Below are positions 1-6,094 of a stretch of 7,825 nt of DNA, piece after piece. The DNA comes from Betaproteobacteria bacterium. Lineage in GTDB: Bacteria; Pseudomonadota; Gammaproteobacteria; Burkholderiales; Burkholderiaceae_D. The first letter of the stretch is position 1; every line of letters begins with the position of its first letter. The notes under the pieces were generated by a model, which was given only the letters and a program-made list of their open reading frames with translations, did not search any database and was not told the DNA's origin. The position numbers were made by a program, and so were the translations under genes. Where the stretch lies: positions 1 through 7,825 of the forward strand of contig JAATFN010000426.1 of the NCBI GenBank assembly GCA_015655165.1, written 5' to 3'.

Positions 1-220
1 CACATTTTTTGACGTGGTATTCAACCCATTCCTGATTGATCGTAATGTAGCCTTCAAAGAAGTGCATACGCGATTTGTAAGCCTCATTGTCTAACAGATC
101 GTTGATACGGTCTGTCATCATGTCCATGCCATAGACGTGCCAGTCCGTTGTTTCCAGAATGCGTTTGGACAACTGGTGGCCAATAAAGCCATTAACGCCA
201 AGAATGAGTACTTTTTTCAT
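1..220 (-). CDS. arnA: ArnA-type UDP-glucuronate dehydrogenase/decarboxylase (UDP-4-keto-pentose synthase), N-terminal part
   Basis: Partial gene: only the first 73 codons lie in the window. It is the NAD-dependent oxidative decarboxylase of the L-Ara4N pathway, a cytoplasmic extended short-chain dehydrogenase that converts UDP-glucuronate to UDP-4-keto-pentose (UDP-Ara4O). The N-terminus has the Rossmann motif GVNGFIG (residues 8-14), an acidic residue after the second strand (YGMD, Asp33), and the family stretch EWVEYHVKKC (64-73), which matches the C-terminal half of E. coli ArnA closely. Here it is a free-standing gene starting 15 bases after the formyltransferase stop. Stand-alone homologues occur, for example the Ralstonia solanacearum UDP-4-keto-pentose/UDP-xylose synthase, so UDP-xylose could also be a product. 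Odd point: residue 58 is Tyr in EGYITI, where the family has Asp (EGD; Asp368 of E. coli ArnA, an NAD contact). No good Shine-Dalgarno precedes the ATG. Confidence 0.9.
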   Translation of the reverse strand, partial: MKKVLILGVNGFIGHQLSKRILETTDWHVYGMDMMTDRINDLLDNEAYKSRMHFFEGYITINQEWVEYHVKKC

Positions 221-235
221 AGTATGTTTTGTTTA

Positions 236-1162
236 TTAAAATGATGCTGCTTCGTATGTTAAATACTGTGTCAGCGGCGCTAGTTGGTCATTCACCATTA
301 TGTTGATGATTTCCAGATAGTTGCCATCGCCGCAACGTTTATATAGCCGGTTGTTTTCTATAAAGCTTTGTTGCATTGCATGCTTGTTGCCAAGTGCCAA
401 CACAGATGATGGAGAAACTAGCCTCGTTTTTGTGACCGTAATTTTATCATTGGCAATATGGAAGAACGCCCCTGGATAGGGAGGTGCTACCGCACGAACC
501 AGATTATGCACCTGTTCTGCGGTTTTATTCCAGTCTATACGGCCGTCTTCAGGTTTGCGCCCCCCGAAATAACTGCCTTTGGACAGGTCATTCGGTAAAG
601 ACGGTGTTTTACCTGCCAACATGAGTGGCAAGACATCCCACAGGGTCTTTTCTGCAATTACAACGACTTTACCAAATACTTCGTGGGCTGTGTCGTTCGG
701 TAAAATCGGCACCGATGTTTGTGCCACAATCGACCCAGCATCGGGTTTTTCTACCATTTCATGCAAGGTTGCACCGATTTCTGTCTCGCCATGCAAGACC
801 GCCCAATTGATCGGGACACGACCACGGTACTTCGGCAACAGCGAACCATGCATATTGTATGCACCGATCTTGGCTGTCGACAAGATCGCAAACGGCAGCA
901 TATGACGGTAGTAAAAACTAAAAATATAGTCCGGCTTTGCTGCTGTTACTTGTGCCAGCAACGCCGGTGTCGCCGGATCTTCAGGGGTGATATAGGGGAT
1001 ATCGTTTTCCCGGCATACTTGGGCCACCGAGCCAAACCAGATGTTTTCATTCGGGTTGTCTTGATGAGTGACTACAAGTGAAACATGTACGCCGCGTGCC
1101 AATAGCACTTTCAAGCAGCGTACACCGACATCATGGTAAGCAAAAACGACGGCATTCTTCAT
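236..1162 (-). CDS. arnA: ArnA-type UDP-L-Ara4N formyltransferase, stand-alone
   Basis: Encodes 308 residues, the length of the isolated N-terminal domain of E. coli ArnA (about 304). It should transfer formyl from N10-formyltetrahydrofolate to UDP-4-amino-4-deoxy-L-arabinose in the cytoplasm. The formyltransferase catalytic set is intact: Asn103 and His105 in YNMHGSLLPKYRGR, and Asp141 in EKPDAGS. The folate-loop region spans about 81-125, and a C-terminal small beta domain follows at about 205-300 (WNKTAEQVHNLVRAV, PPYPGAFF). Its ATG overlaps the stop codon of the upstream glycosyltransferase by four bases (ATGA), so translation is probably coupled; no Shine-Dalgarno is visible. The dehydrogenase half follows as a separate gene, so this is a split version of ArnA. 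Generic formyltransferase families (Fmt, WbkC-like) are alternatives, but the neighbours make the ArnA role very likely. Confidence 0.93.
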   Translation of the reverse strand: MKNAVVFAYHDVGVRCLKVLLARGVHVSLVVTHQDNPNENIWFGSVAQVCRENDIPYITPEDPATPALLAQVTAAKPDYIFSFYYRHMLPFAILSTAKIGAYNMHGSLLPKYRGRVPINWAVLHGETEIGATLHEMVEKPDAGSIVAQTSVPILPNDTAHEVFGKVVVIAEKTLWDVLPLMLAGKTPSLPNDLSKGSYFGGRKPEDGRIDWNKTAEQVHNLVRAVAPPYPGAFFHIANDKITVTKTRLVSPSSVLALGNKHAMQQSFIENNRLYKRCGDGNYLEIINIMVNDQLAPLTQYLTYEAASF

Positions 1163-2109
1163 AGTTGATCGTTGTTGTTTTTTTCTTCGAGAATGGCTTG
1201 CAAGACGTAACGCGGACGTGAGCGTACTTGCTGGTAGATGCGTCCGATATATTCACCCAGCAGGCCGATACCGAACAAAATCACACCGATCAGGAAGAAT
1301 GTAATGGCAAAGAGTGTAAATACCCCTTCAACCTCGGAACCTAGCACAAAACGACGTACCAGCAAGTATACGAACAATAATGCAGAGGCAAACGATAAAC
1401 CAATACCCAACAAAGACAAGAATTGCAGGGGGACCAGAGAAAAACCGGTGACCAAATAAAAATTAAGACGAATCAGGCTGTATAGAGAGTATTTTGATTC
1501 GCCGGCAGCACGTTCTTCGTGTTCGACAACAATTTCTGTCGGGTGACGTGAAAACGTATAGGCCAAGGCCGGCACAAACGTGTTGACCTCACTGCATTGA
1601 TTGACCAGATCAATGACATTACGGTCATAGGCGCGCAGCATATTGCCCTGATCGGTCATTTTGATGCGGGTAATCTTCTCGCGTAAACGATTCATGGCCT
1701 TGGAGGCAATGGTACGCCAAGCAGAATCCTGACGTTCGCGGCGAATCGATCCGACATAGTCATAGCCTTCACGTACTTTGGCAACAAGATTACCGATTTC
1801 TTCCGGTGGATTTTGCAAGTCGGCATCGAGCGTAACAACAATGTCGCCACGTGTTGCTTCAAAGCCGGCCAATATCGCCATATGCTGGCCATAATTGCCG
1901 TTAAAGAGCACAACTCTGGTCACATCGGGGCGGGCACGGAATTGATCCGACAAAATCTGGGCCGAACTGTCACGGCTACCATCATTAATAAAGACGATCT
2001 CGTAGTGCATACCCAACGCATCCAGTGCTGGATAAAGGCGGGCAAATAGCTTTGCTAGTCCGGATTCCTCGCTATATACGGGGATAACAACAGAAAGTTC
2101 TGGTTTCAT
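1159..2109 (-). CDS. arnC: Undecaprenyl-phosphate 4-deoxy-4-formamido-L-arabinose transferase
   Basis: Encodes 316 residues, close to E. coli ArnC (322). This family 2 glycosyltransferase moves 4-formamido-L-arabinose from UDP to undecaprenyl phosphate on the cytoplasmic face of the inner membrane. Visible features in order: N-terminal GT-A start SVVIPVYSEE (6-15), NDGS (42-45), NYGQHMAI (72-79), the metal-binding DXD in TLDADLQNPPEE (Asp95/Asp97), the acceptor-side motif TDQGNMLRAY (152-161), and GESKYSL (203-209). Two C-terminal membrane helices lie at about 226-254 and 263-287, followed by GEYIGRIYQQVRSRPRY. Similarity to ArnC is strong along the whole length. DPM1-like or GtrB transferases share the fold, but the DADLQNPPEE and GEYIGRIY context plus neighbours favour ArnC. 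The start lies 53 bases after arnB and has no recognisable Shine-Dalgarno. Confidence 0.93.
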   Translation of the reverse strand: MKPELSVVIPVYSEESGLAKLFARLYPALDALGMHYEIVFINDGSRDSSAQILSDQFRARPDVTRVVLFNGNYGQHMAILAGFEATRGDIVVTLDADLQNPPEEIGNLVAKVREGYDYVGSIRRERQDSAWRTIASKAMNRLREKITRIKMTDQGNMLRAYDRNVIDLVNQCSEVNTFVPALAYTFSRHPTEIVVEHEERAAGESKYSLYSLIRLNFYLVTGFSLVPLQFLSLLGIGLSFASALLFVYLLVRRFVLGSEVEGVFTLFAITFFLIGVILFGIGLLGEYIGRIYQQVRSRPRYVLQAILEEKNNNDQL

Positions 2110-2128
2110 CAGTATAAATACGATTAAT

Positions 2129-2154
2129 GGGGGCGATGCGTCACCATTTCCCCC
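2129..2154 (-). other. Stem-loop in the arnB-arnC spacer
   Basis: In the transcript the arm GGGGG (2154-2150) pairs with CCCCC (2133-2129). Inside, ATG (2147-2145) can pair with CAT (2138-2136) across a symmetric two-by-two internal loop, leaving a six-base apical loop. No run of U follows, so this is not an intrinsic terminator. It sits between the arnB stop and the arnC ATG and could affect message stability or arnC translation. That role is inference. Confidence 0.4.
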
Positions 2155-2162
2155 TGAAATTT

Positions 2163-3284
2163 TTATTGAAGAACGGATTTTACCGCTTCTACCGCACGTT
2201 CGACATCTTCTTTCTTCATCGTGTTAAACATCGGTAATGAGACAATAAGACGGCCAACATGTTCCGCAACCGGAAACATGCCTTCTTTAAAGCCACGTTG
2301 ACGGTACAGTGCCAGCAAATGGATTGACGGGTAGTGGTAACCGATACCGATTTGTTTTGCCATCATTTTTTCCATGAAGGCAGCTCGGGTAATGCGTTCT
2401 GGCAACACTAACTGGAACATGTGCCAGTTGGAGTTCTCGAAGTCCGGTATCGGTAGTTGTGCGCCGTATTTGGCTTCGAAATCGCTGCCAAATACGTCAA
2501 AATAATGTTTGGCCAATATTTTGCGATGCGCTGTCACGGCATCAATATGGGCAAACTGACCCAGACCAATGGCGGCAGCCACATCGCTCAGATTGAATTT
2601 GCCGCCCAAGACATCGACTTCGAGGCCATCAAAGCCGCTGCGTACGACGCCTTGGAAACGGTATTTCTCGGCTAACAATGCTTCGTCGGCATTGTTGAGC
2701 ACCAATGCACCGCCTTCGGAACAGGTAATGTTTTTGTTGGCCTGGAAGCTAAACGATACCATGTCCCCAAATGCACCGATACGTTGATCTTTCCAGGTCG
2801 ACCCCAAGGCTTGCGCCGCATCTTCGATAACACGCAAGTGATGTTTTTTTGCAATGGCATACAAACGATCCATGTCGACAGGTAAACCGGACAGATACAC
2901 CGGAATAACCGCTTTGGTTCTTGGTGTGATCGCCGCTTCCAGTTTGTCCAGATCGATATTGCGTGTTACCGGATCGATATCGGCAAAGACAGGCGTGGCC
3001 CCCACTTCGATAATCACATTGGCAGTGGCTACCCAGGATATCGGGGTTGTGATGACTTCGTCGCCCGCACCAACGCCGGCAATACGCAAGGCGACTTCCA
3101 AGGTGGCGGTGCCGGAGTTGAATGTCCGTACGATGCGTCCGCCAAAATAGTCCGACAGTGCTTTTTCAAACGCTTGTACTTTCGGACCGCTGGCAATCCA
3201 GCCTGATCGAAGTACCTCACCAACGGCTGCAATTGTCGGCTCGTCAATCGTTGGTTTTGCAAAAGGCAGAAATGGTTGTGTCAT
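2163..3284 (-). CDS. arnB: UDP-4-amino-4-deoxy-L-arabinose--oxoglutarate aminotransferase
   Basis: Encodes 373 residues (E. coli ArnB about 380). A PLP enzyme of the DegT/DnrJ/EryC1 sugar aminotransferase family, it transfers the amino group of glutamate to UDP-Ara4O to give UDP-L-Ara4N in the cytoplasm. Visible features: N-terminal GWIASGPKVQAFE (28-40); phosphate-binding NSGTATLE (56-63); VIEDAAQALG (152-161), with Asp155 expected to pair with the PLP ring nitrogen; and the Schiff-base lysine Lys184 in SFQANKNITCSEGG, nearly the ArnB signature FHAIKNITCAEGG. The C-terminal domain carries HMFQLVL and GIGYHYPSIHLL, as in ArnB. Alternatives such as PglE- or PseC-like aminotransferases are less likely given arnC and the formyltransferase downstream. 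A 92-base gap separates it from the flippase gene upstream; I saw no convincing promoter or terminator there. The only Shine-Dalgarno-like sequence is a weak TAAG near the ATG. Confidence 0.92.
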   Translation of the reverse strand: MTQPFLPFAKPTIDEPTIAAVGEVLRSGWIASGPKVQAFEKALSDYFGGRIVRTFNSGTATLEVALRIAGVGAGDEVITTPISWVATANVIIEVGATPVFADIDPVTRNIDLDKLEAAITPRTKAVIPVYLSGLPVDMDRLYAIAKKHHLRVIEDAAQALGSTWKDQRIGAFGDMVSFSFQANKNITCSEGGALVLNNADEALLAEKYRFQGVVRSGFDGLEVDVLGGKFNLSDVAAAIGLGQFAHIDAVTAHRKILAKHYFDVFGSDFEAKYGAQLPIPDFENSNWHMFQLVLPERITRAAFMEKMMAKQIGIGYHYPSIHLLALYRQRGFKEGMFPVAEHVGRLIVSLPMFNTMKKEDVERAVEAVKSVLQ

Positions 3285-3376
3285 CGCTTATCAAATCAAG
3301 ATTGGGTCAGAAGTAAATAGCAAGCACATCATCTCATGGATAAGACAGCTTGCCGCATGCAAAAATGTTTGGCAGC

Positions 3377-3748
3377 CTAACTTTTAGCCAGCAGGATAAC
3401 GCCGATAATAATGACGGTAATTGCCAAAATACGTTGGGCGGAAACCACTTCACCCAAAAAATACCAGGCGCCAATAGCATTGATGATATAGCCTAAGGAC
3501 AGTAAGGGGTACGCTATTGTTACATCAACACGTGACAAACCGATGATCCAGACGACTACAGAGATCATGTAGCAGGCCAAGCCACCGATAATCGGTAGTT
3601 GTGTTGCTAGTTTTAGTCCGATTTCAAACCAGTTCTCGGGGGTCAAATGAATCGCCCCAACAGCATTGGTACCGGCTTTCAATAATAACTGGGCGACGGC
3701 ATTCAAACAAATGCCGGCAAAGATAAATCCGAAAGTAGCAGCGTTCAT
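3377..3748 (-). CDS. ArnE/ArnF-like small membrane protein, probable undecaprenyl-phosphate-L-Ara4N flippase subunit
   Basis: Encodes 123 residues with four predicted membrane helices, at about 4-24, 46-70, 76-98 and 104-121, which is the SMR/EmrE fold. AYPLLSLGY (79-87) and the ending ITVIIIGVILLA closely resemble E. coli ArnE (AYPMLSLN, VAFIIGGIVIL). The helix 1 motif NAVAQLLLK has Asn16 where EmrE has its proton-coupling Glu14, arguing against a multidrug/proton antiporter. The likely role is to move undecaprenyl-phosphate-L-Ara4N across the inner membrane to the periplasmic face, where ArnT acts. Its ATG shares one base with the arnT stop (TAATG), so the two are probably translationally coupled. 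Enterobacteria use two subunits, ArnE and ArnF; only one is present here, so it may work as a homodimer or have a partner elsewhere. I leave the symbol blank because E and F cannot be told apart safely. Confidence 0.83.
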   Translation of the reverse strand: MNAATFGFIFAGICLNAVAQLLLKAGTNAVGAIHLTPENWFEIGLKLATQLPIIGGLACYMISVVVWIIGLSRVDVTIAYPLLSLGYIINAIGAWYFLGEVVSAQRILAITVIIIGVILLAKS

Positions 3749-5475
3749 TATTTGGATAAAGAATCTAACTGGTTGTTCTGGATGCCGGCAGGATCATTGG
3801 TGACAATCACACGACGAGGATCTTGGCTGACAACGCGCATAGGGACACCTTGTTCTTTCAATGTTTCATAAGTGCTGGGGCGAATAATGGCCAGACTTTT
3901 TTTGCCGTCATGATGGTCTTTTGTCCACTTATTAACAAATTCTCCGATTGTTGGCATCCACAAGTGTGGTTCTTGTTTCAAACCGAATGCCATTTCATCT
4001 GCATGCTGGACCAAGGTAAAGGTACGTTGCAGATAAAACGGGAAAGCGTGTTCATACATATTCACCATATACAGTGGTGTGTCTGGTGTAATTTCTGCTT
4101 CAATGGCAGGTACGTGGTCGATACCTGCGGAATAGCGGCCTTGTTTGTCATGCCCGATAAAGATAAATTGGCCTGCAACAAAGCTTGTTACGGCTAATAT
4201 GACAACTGCTAGGTCTTTATGGGAGCGCGCCAGACGAATGGCAGCAACACCACCGACAAATGCAAGAATTGCAGCCCCATAAATCCAGGGTACGTGTGCT
4301 TCAAGCAATGGCAGCGAAAAACTGTCTTTGGCCATGGCAGGAATTCTCGGGATAAATGCCAGACCGATCGCACAAAGAATAGCCAGGGAGGCCGCAGACC
4401 AGACAATGGCTTTATAGGATGCCCGTTCCAGATACACGGCAATTAATAAGGCAACAGACGGGAAAATCGGCAAAATATACGATGGCAACTTGGAGCTTGA
4501 AACACTGAAGAAGAAGAAAATGAACACGCTCCAGATCAAGAGCATGATTGTCGGTTTAAAGCGGCCATTTGATGCTCCGCTCATGTTTTGTGCTTCACTT
4601 ACCTGTTTGCGCAAACCATTGACGAGTGCCTGGAACAGGGTGCCAAGCCACGGCAGAATCCCCAATAACAATAACGGAATGAAATAATACCAAGGACCGG
4701 TACGGCTGTGAATTTTAGTTGTGAAGCGTTGGAAATGTTCATGGATAAAGAAAAACTCCAGAAATTCCGGATTGCGTTGCGCCACCAGTACAAACCATGG
4801 TGTTGCAATTGCAAAAAACATGATCAGGCCTTTGACTAGATGCAGACGGGCCCAGATACCCCAGTCTCTGGAGACCAATGCATATAGTACCAGCACCGCG
4901 CCTGGTAATACCACACCGATCAAGCCTTTGGACAAGACTGCTAGCGCCATGGCAGCCCAGCACAGCAACATCCAGTTGCGCTGTTGTCTTGCATTGGCGT
5001 CATTGCGTTGTGCGAGCAGCAAACTGCATAAGGCCACAGTCATCATGCCGGATAAGCCCATATCCAGACTGTTGATGTGACCCATGCCAGCCCAGTAAAA
5101 GCTCGAACCCAATACCAGGGCGGCGTAAAAGCCAACACGGCCGTTAAATATACGACGACCCGTATATGCTGTCATACCGATGCCCAATAAGCCGCACAGA
5201 CCTGTCCATAAGCGTGCTTGCCAGTCACCCAGACCAAATAGTTCGAAGGTAATGGCGTTCATCCACGTTTGTAGTGGTGGTTTTTCGAAGTATTTGATAC
5301 CGTTTAGGCGTGTGGTGATCCAGTCGTGTGTGGCGACCATTTCCCGTGCCATTTCGGCGTAACGTCCTTCATCGGTTGGTACCAGTGTACGTGCGCCAAG
5401 CATGTAGAGCCAGAAGAGCAGGAAAAGGATTAAGAGTGTCCAGACAAAAGGTTTTGACTCGTGTAAATCACGCAT
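3748..5475 (-). CDS. arnT: ArnT-type lipid A 4-amino-4-deoxy-L-arabinose transferase (GT83)
   Basis: Encodes 575 residues. An integral inner-membrane GT-C transferase, it should move L-Ara4N from undecaprenyl phosphate to lipid A phosphates on the periplasmic face. Visible features: first membrane helix at about 11-30; first periplasmic loop with PTDEGRYAEMARE (33-45; Asp35); YFEKPPL (62-68; Glu64, Lys65); Asp138 in NSLDMG; HEHFQRF (245-251). From memory, these match the catalytic, metal and phosphate residues of Cupriavidus metallidurans ArnT (Asp55, Glu84, Lys85, Asp158, His265) at a constant offset of 20. About a dozen hydrophobic helices run to about 440, followed by a soluble periplasmic tail of about 135 residues, as in the family. 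It lies 30 bases after the Mth938-domain gene and overlaps the flippase gene by one base. Related GT39/83 enzymes with other lipid-linked sugar donors exist, but the flanking arn genes settle the call. Confidence 0.9.
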   Translation of the reverse strand: MRDLHESKPFVWTLLILFLLFWLYMLGARTLVPTDEGRYAEMAREMVATHDWITTRLNGIKYFEKPPLQTWMNAITFELFGLGDWQARLWTGLCGLLGIGMTAYTGRRIFNGRVGFYAALVLGSSFYWAGMGHINSLDMGLSGMMTVALCSLLLAQRNDANARQQRNWMLLCWAAMALAVLSKGLIGVVLPGAVLVLYALVSRDWGIWARLHLVKGLIMFFAIATPWFVLVAQRNPEFLEFFFIHEHFQRFTTKIHSRTGPWYYFIPLLLLGILPWLGTLFQALVNGLRKQVSEAQNMSGASNGRFKPTIMLLIWSVFIFFFFSVSSSKLPSYILPIFPSVALLIAVYLERASYKAIVWSAASLAILCAIGLAFIPRIPAMAKDSFSLPLLEAHVPWIYGAAILAFVGGVAAIRLARSHKDLAVVILAVTSFVAGQFIFIGHDKQGRYSAGIDHVPAIEAEITPDTPLYMVNMYEHAFPFYLQRTFTLVQHADEMAFGLKQEPHLWMPTIGEFVNKWTKDHHDGKKSLAIIRPSTYETLKEQGVPMRVVSQDPRRVIVTNDPAGIQNNQLDSLSK

Positions 5476-5505
5476 GGGCCTAAGTGTTCCTAAAATAAAC
5501 GGTAA

Positions 5506-5883
5506 TTATTTTGTTTCGAAAATCAAGGCCAGCGCAACTTTACGTCCTTCGGCCATTAAAATGTTATAGGTACGGCATGCTGCCTGATTATCCATACATT
5601 CAACACCGATACGACGCTCAGTCAACATGGCAGTTAGTTTTGGATGGATAAAACGCTGGCGCTTACCGGTACCTAAAATGACGACATCAGGTTGTGTGGC
5701 ATCAATTTGTGCAAAATGTTCTGTTGTCAATGTCTCAAATGCGGTAACAGGCCAGATAACAGGTTCGACCTCGGGCAGCACGAGAAGGCTGTGTGCATAG
5801 CGGATCGCATTAAATTCAACGGCTTCGTCATCGTAGGCAGTCACCGTTTGATAGTGTTTGGTGGGAGTGCTATTTAGCTTCAT
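5506..5883 (-). CDS. Mth938-like domain protein (DUF498/DUF598), function unknown
   Basis: Encodes 125 residues from the ATG at 5883. An in-frame TTG at 5904 would add seven residues (MPFTRAT), but the family normally starts near MKL, and GAG lies five bases upstream of the ATG, so I prefer the shorter form. The single domain fills the protein: TVTAYDDEAVEFNAI near the N-terminus, LLVLPE, WPVTAFE, VVILGTGKRQRF and the family hallmark near the end, GVECMDNQAACRTYNILMAEGR. This is a small alpha/beta fold (Mth938, human AAMDC and NDUFAF3 relatives). No enzymatic activity is established for the bacterial members. There are no membrane segments, so it is presumably cytoplasmic. In betaproteobacteria this gene typically sits beside alaA and hom, as here. 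It also appears to be the first gene of the arn operon, with 30 bases to arnT. Confidence 0.85.
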   Translation of the reverse strand: MKLNSTPTKHYQTVTAYDDEAVEFNAIRYAHSLLVLPEVEPVIWPVTAFETLTTEHFAQIDATQPDVVILGTGKRQRFIHPKLTAMLTERRIGVECMDNQAACRTYNILMAEGRKVALALIFETK

Positions 5884-5913
5884 GGTTGCTCGCGTAAATG
5901 GCAAGGGTCGCCG

Positions 5914-5949
5914 TTAGTTTGAAAGCGCAAGGTAATATTTGCAAACTAA
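5914..5949. promoter_or_regulatory. Inverted repeat in the divergent region
   Basis: A perfect eight-base inverted repeat, TTAGTTTG (5914-5921) and CAAACTAA (5942-5949), is separated by 20 AT-rich bases. It lies 31 bases upstream of the Mth938 start and well upstream of alaA. It could be an operator for a dimeric regulator or a hairpin in the leader of the leftward transcript. No convincing leftward promoter could be assigned, and no PmrA-type CTTAAG repeat was found in this region. Confidence 0.35.
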
Positions 5950-5982
5950 AGTCAGGATTGTAGCGTTTTTCGTCTGGATTGA

Positions 5983-6011
5983 TTGATAAAATACATTGCA
6001 TTGGGCAAAAT
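5983..6011 (+). promoter_or_regulatory. Candidate sigma-70 promoter for alaA
   Basis: The -35 TTGATA (5983-5988) matches five of six consensus positions. After a 17-base spacer, the -10 CAAAAT (6006-6011) matches four of six. Transcription would begin near 6018, giving a leader of about 77 bases before the GTG start. It is a pattern match only; TAAAAT at 5987-5992 is another possible -10 but lacks a good -35. Confidence 0.4.
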
Positions 6012-6019
6012 AGATGTCT

Positions 6020-6039
6020 GCAACTGACAATACAGTTGC
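6020..6039. promoter_or_regulatory. Inverted repeat at the predicted alaA transcript start
   Basis: Perfect seven-base arms, GCAACTG (6020-6026) and CAGTTGC (6033-6039), flank a six-base centre, ACAATA. It begins about two bases after the predicted transcription start, so it could be a repressor operator or a 5' hairpin of the alaA message. There is no U-run after it. Confidence 0.4.
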
Positions 6040-6056
6040 GCTTATATGTCCCTTTT

Positions 6057-6073
6057 GGCCATAGGTAATGGCC
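6057..6073 (+). promoter_or_regulatory. Hairpin covering the rejected upstream ATG of alaA
   Basis: GGCCAT (6057-6062) and ATGGCC (6068-6073) form a six-base perfect stem with a five-base loop. The ATG at 6068, the first in-frame ATG for alaA, lies inside the 3' arm. This would hide it from ribosomes and fits use of the GTG at 6095. The true ribosome binding site (6083-6088) lies outside the stem. Confidence 0.35.
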
Positions 6074-6082
6074 GTCAAATGC

Positions 6083-6088
6083 AAAGGA
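6083..6088 (+). promoter_or_regulatory. Ribosome binding site for alaA (decides the GTG start)
   Basis: AAAGGA sits six bases before GTG 6095. No comparable site precedes the in-frame ATG at 6068. From the GTG the protein begins MQPIYKSKKL, which aligns residue for residue with the N-terminus of E. coli AlaA (MSPIEKSSKL). Confidence 0.75.
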
Positions 6089-6094
6089 TTTGCT

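Noticed and set aside
719..1081. 120-residue plus-strand frame inside the formyltransferase
   Set aside because: It is antisense to a well-conserved gene with an intact catalytic set, and its composition is not protein-like.
3285..3376. Possible promoter or terminator in the 92-base gap before arnB, including GCAAGC/GCTTGC
   Set aside because: The six-base stem has a 22-base loop and no T-run, and no -35/-10 pair with good spacing was found on the minus strand.
3823..4197. 124-residue plus-strand frame inside arnT
   Set aside because: It is a shadow of arnT on the opposite strand: Cys- and His-rich with no recognisable domain and no binding site.
5479..5494. Repeat CCTAAG/CCTAAA upstream of arnT, resembling a PmrA box
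   Set aside because: The repeat period is 10 rather than 11, the half-sites match CTTAAG poorly, and no promoter elements are positioned with it.
5884..5904. TTG start giving a seven-residue longer Mth938-domain protein
   Set aside because: It is a rare start codon without a clear binding site, and the family starts near the ATG at 5883.
6068..6094. ATG start giving a nine-residue longer AlaA
   Set aside because: It lacks a ribosome binding site, lies in a hairpin, and the extension does not match AlaA proteins; GTG 6095 has AAAGGA at good spacing.
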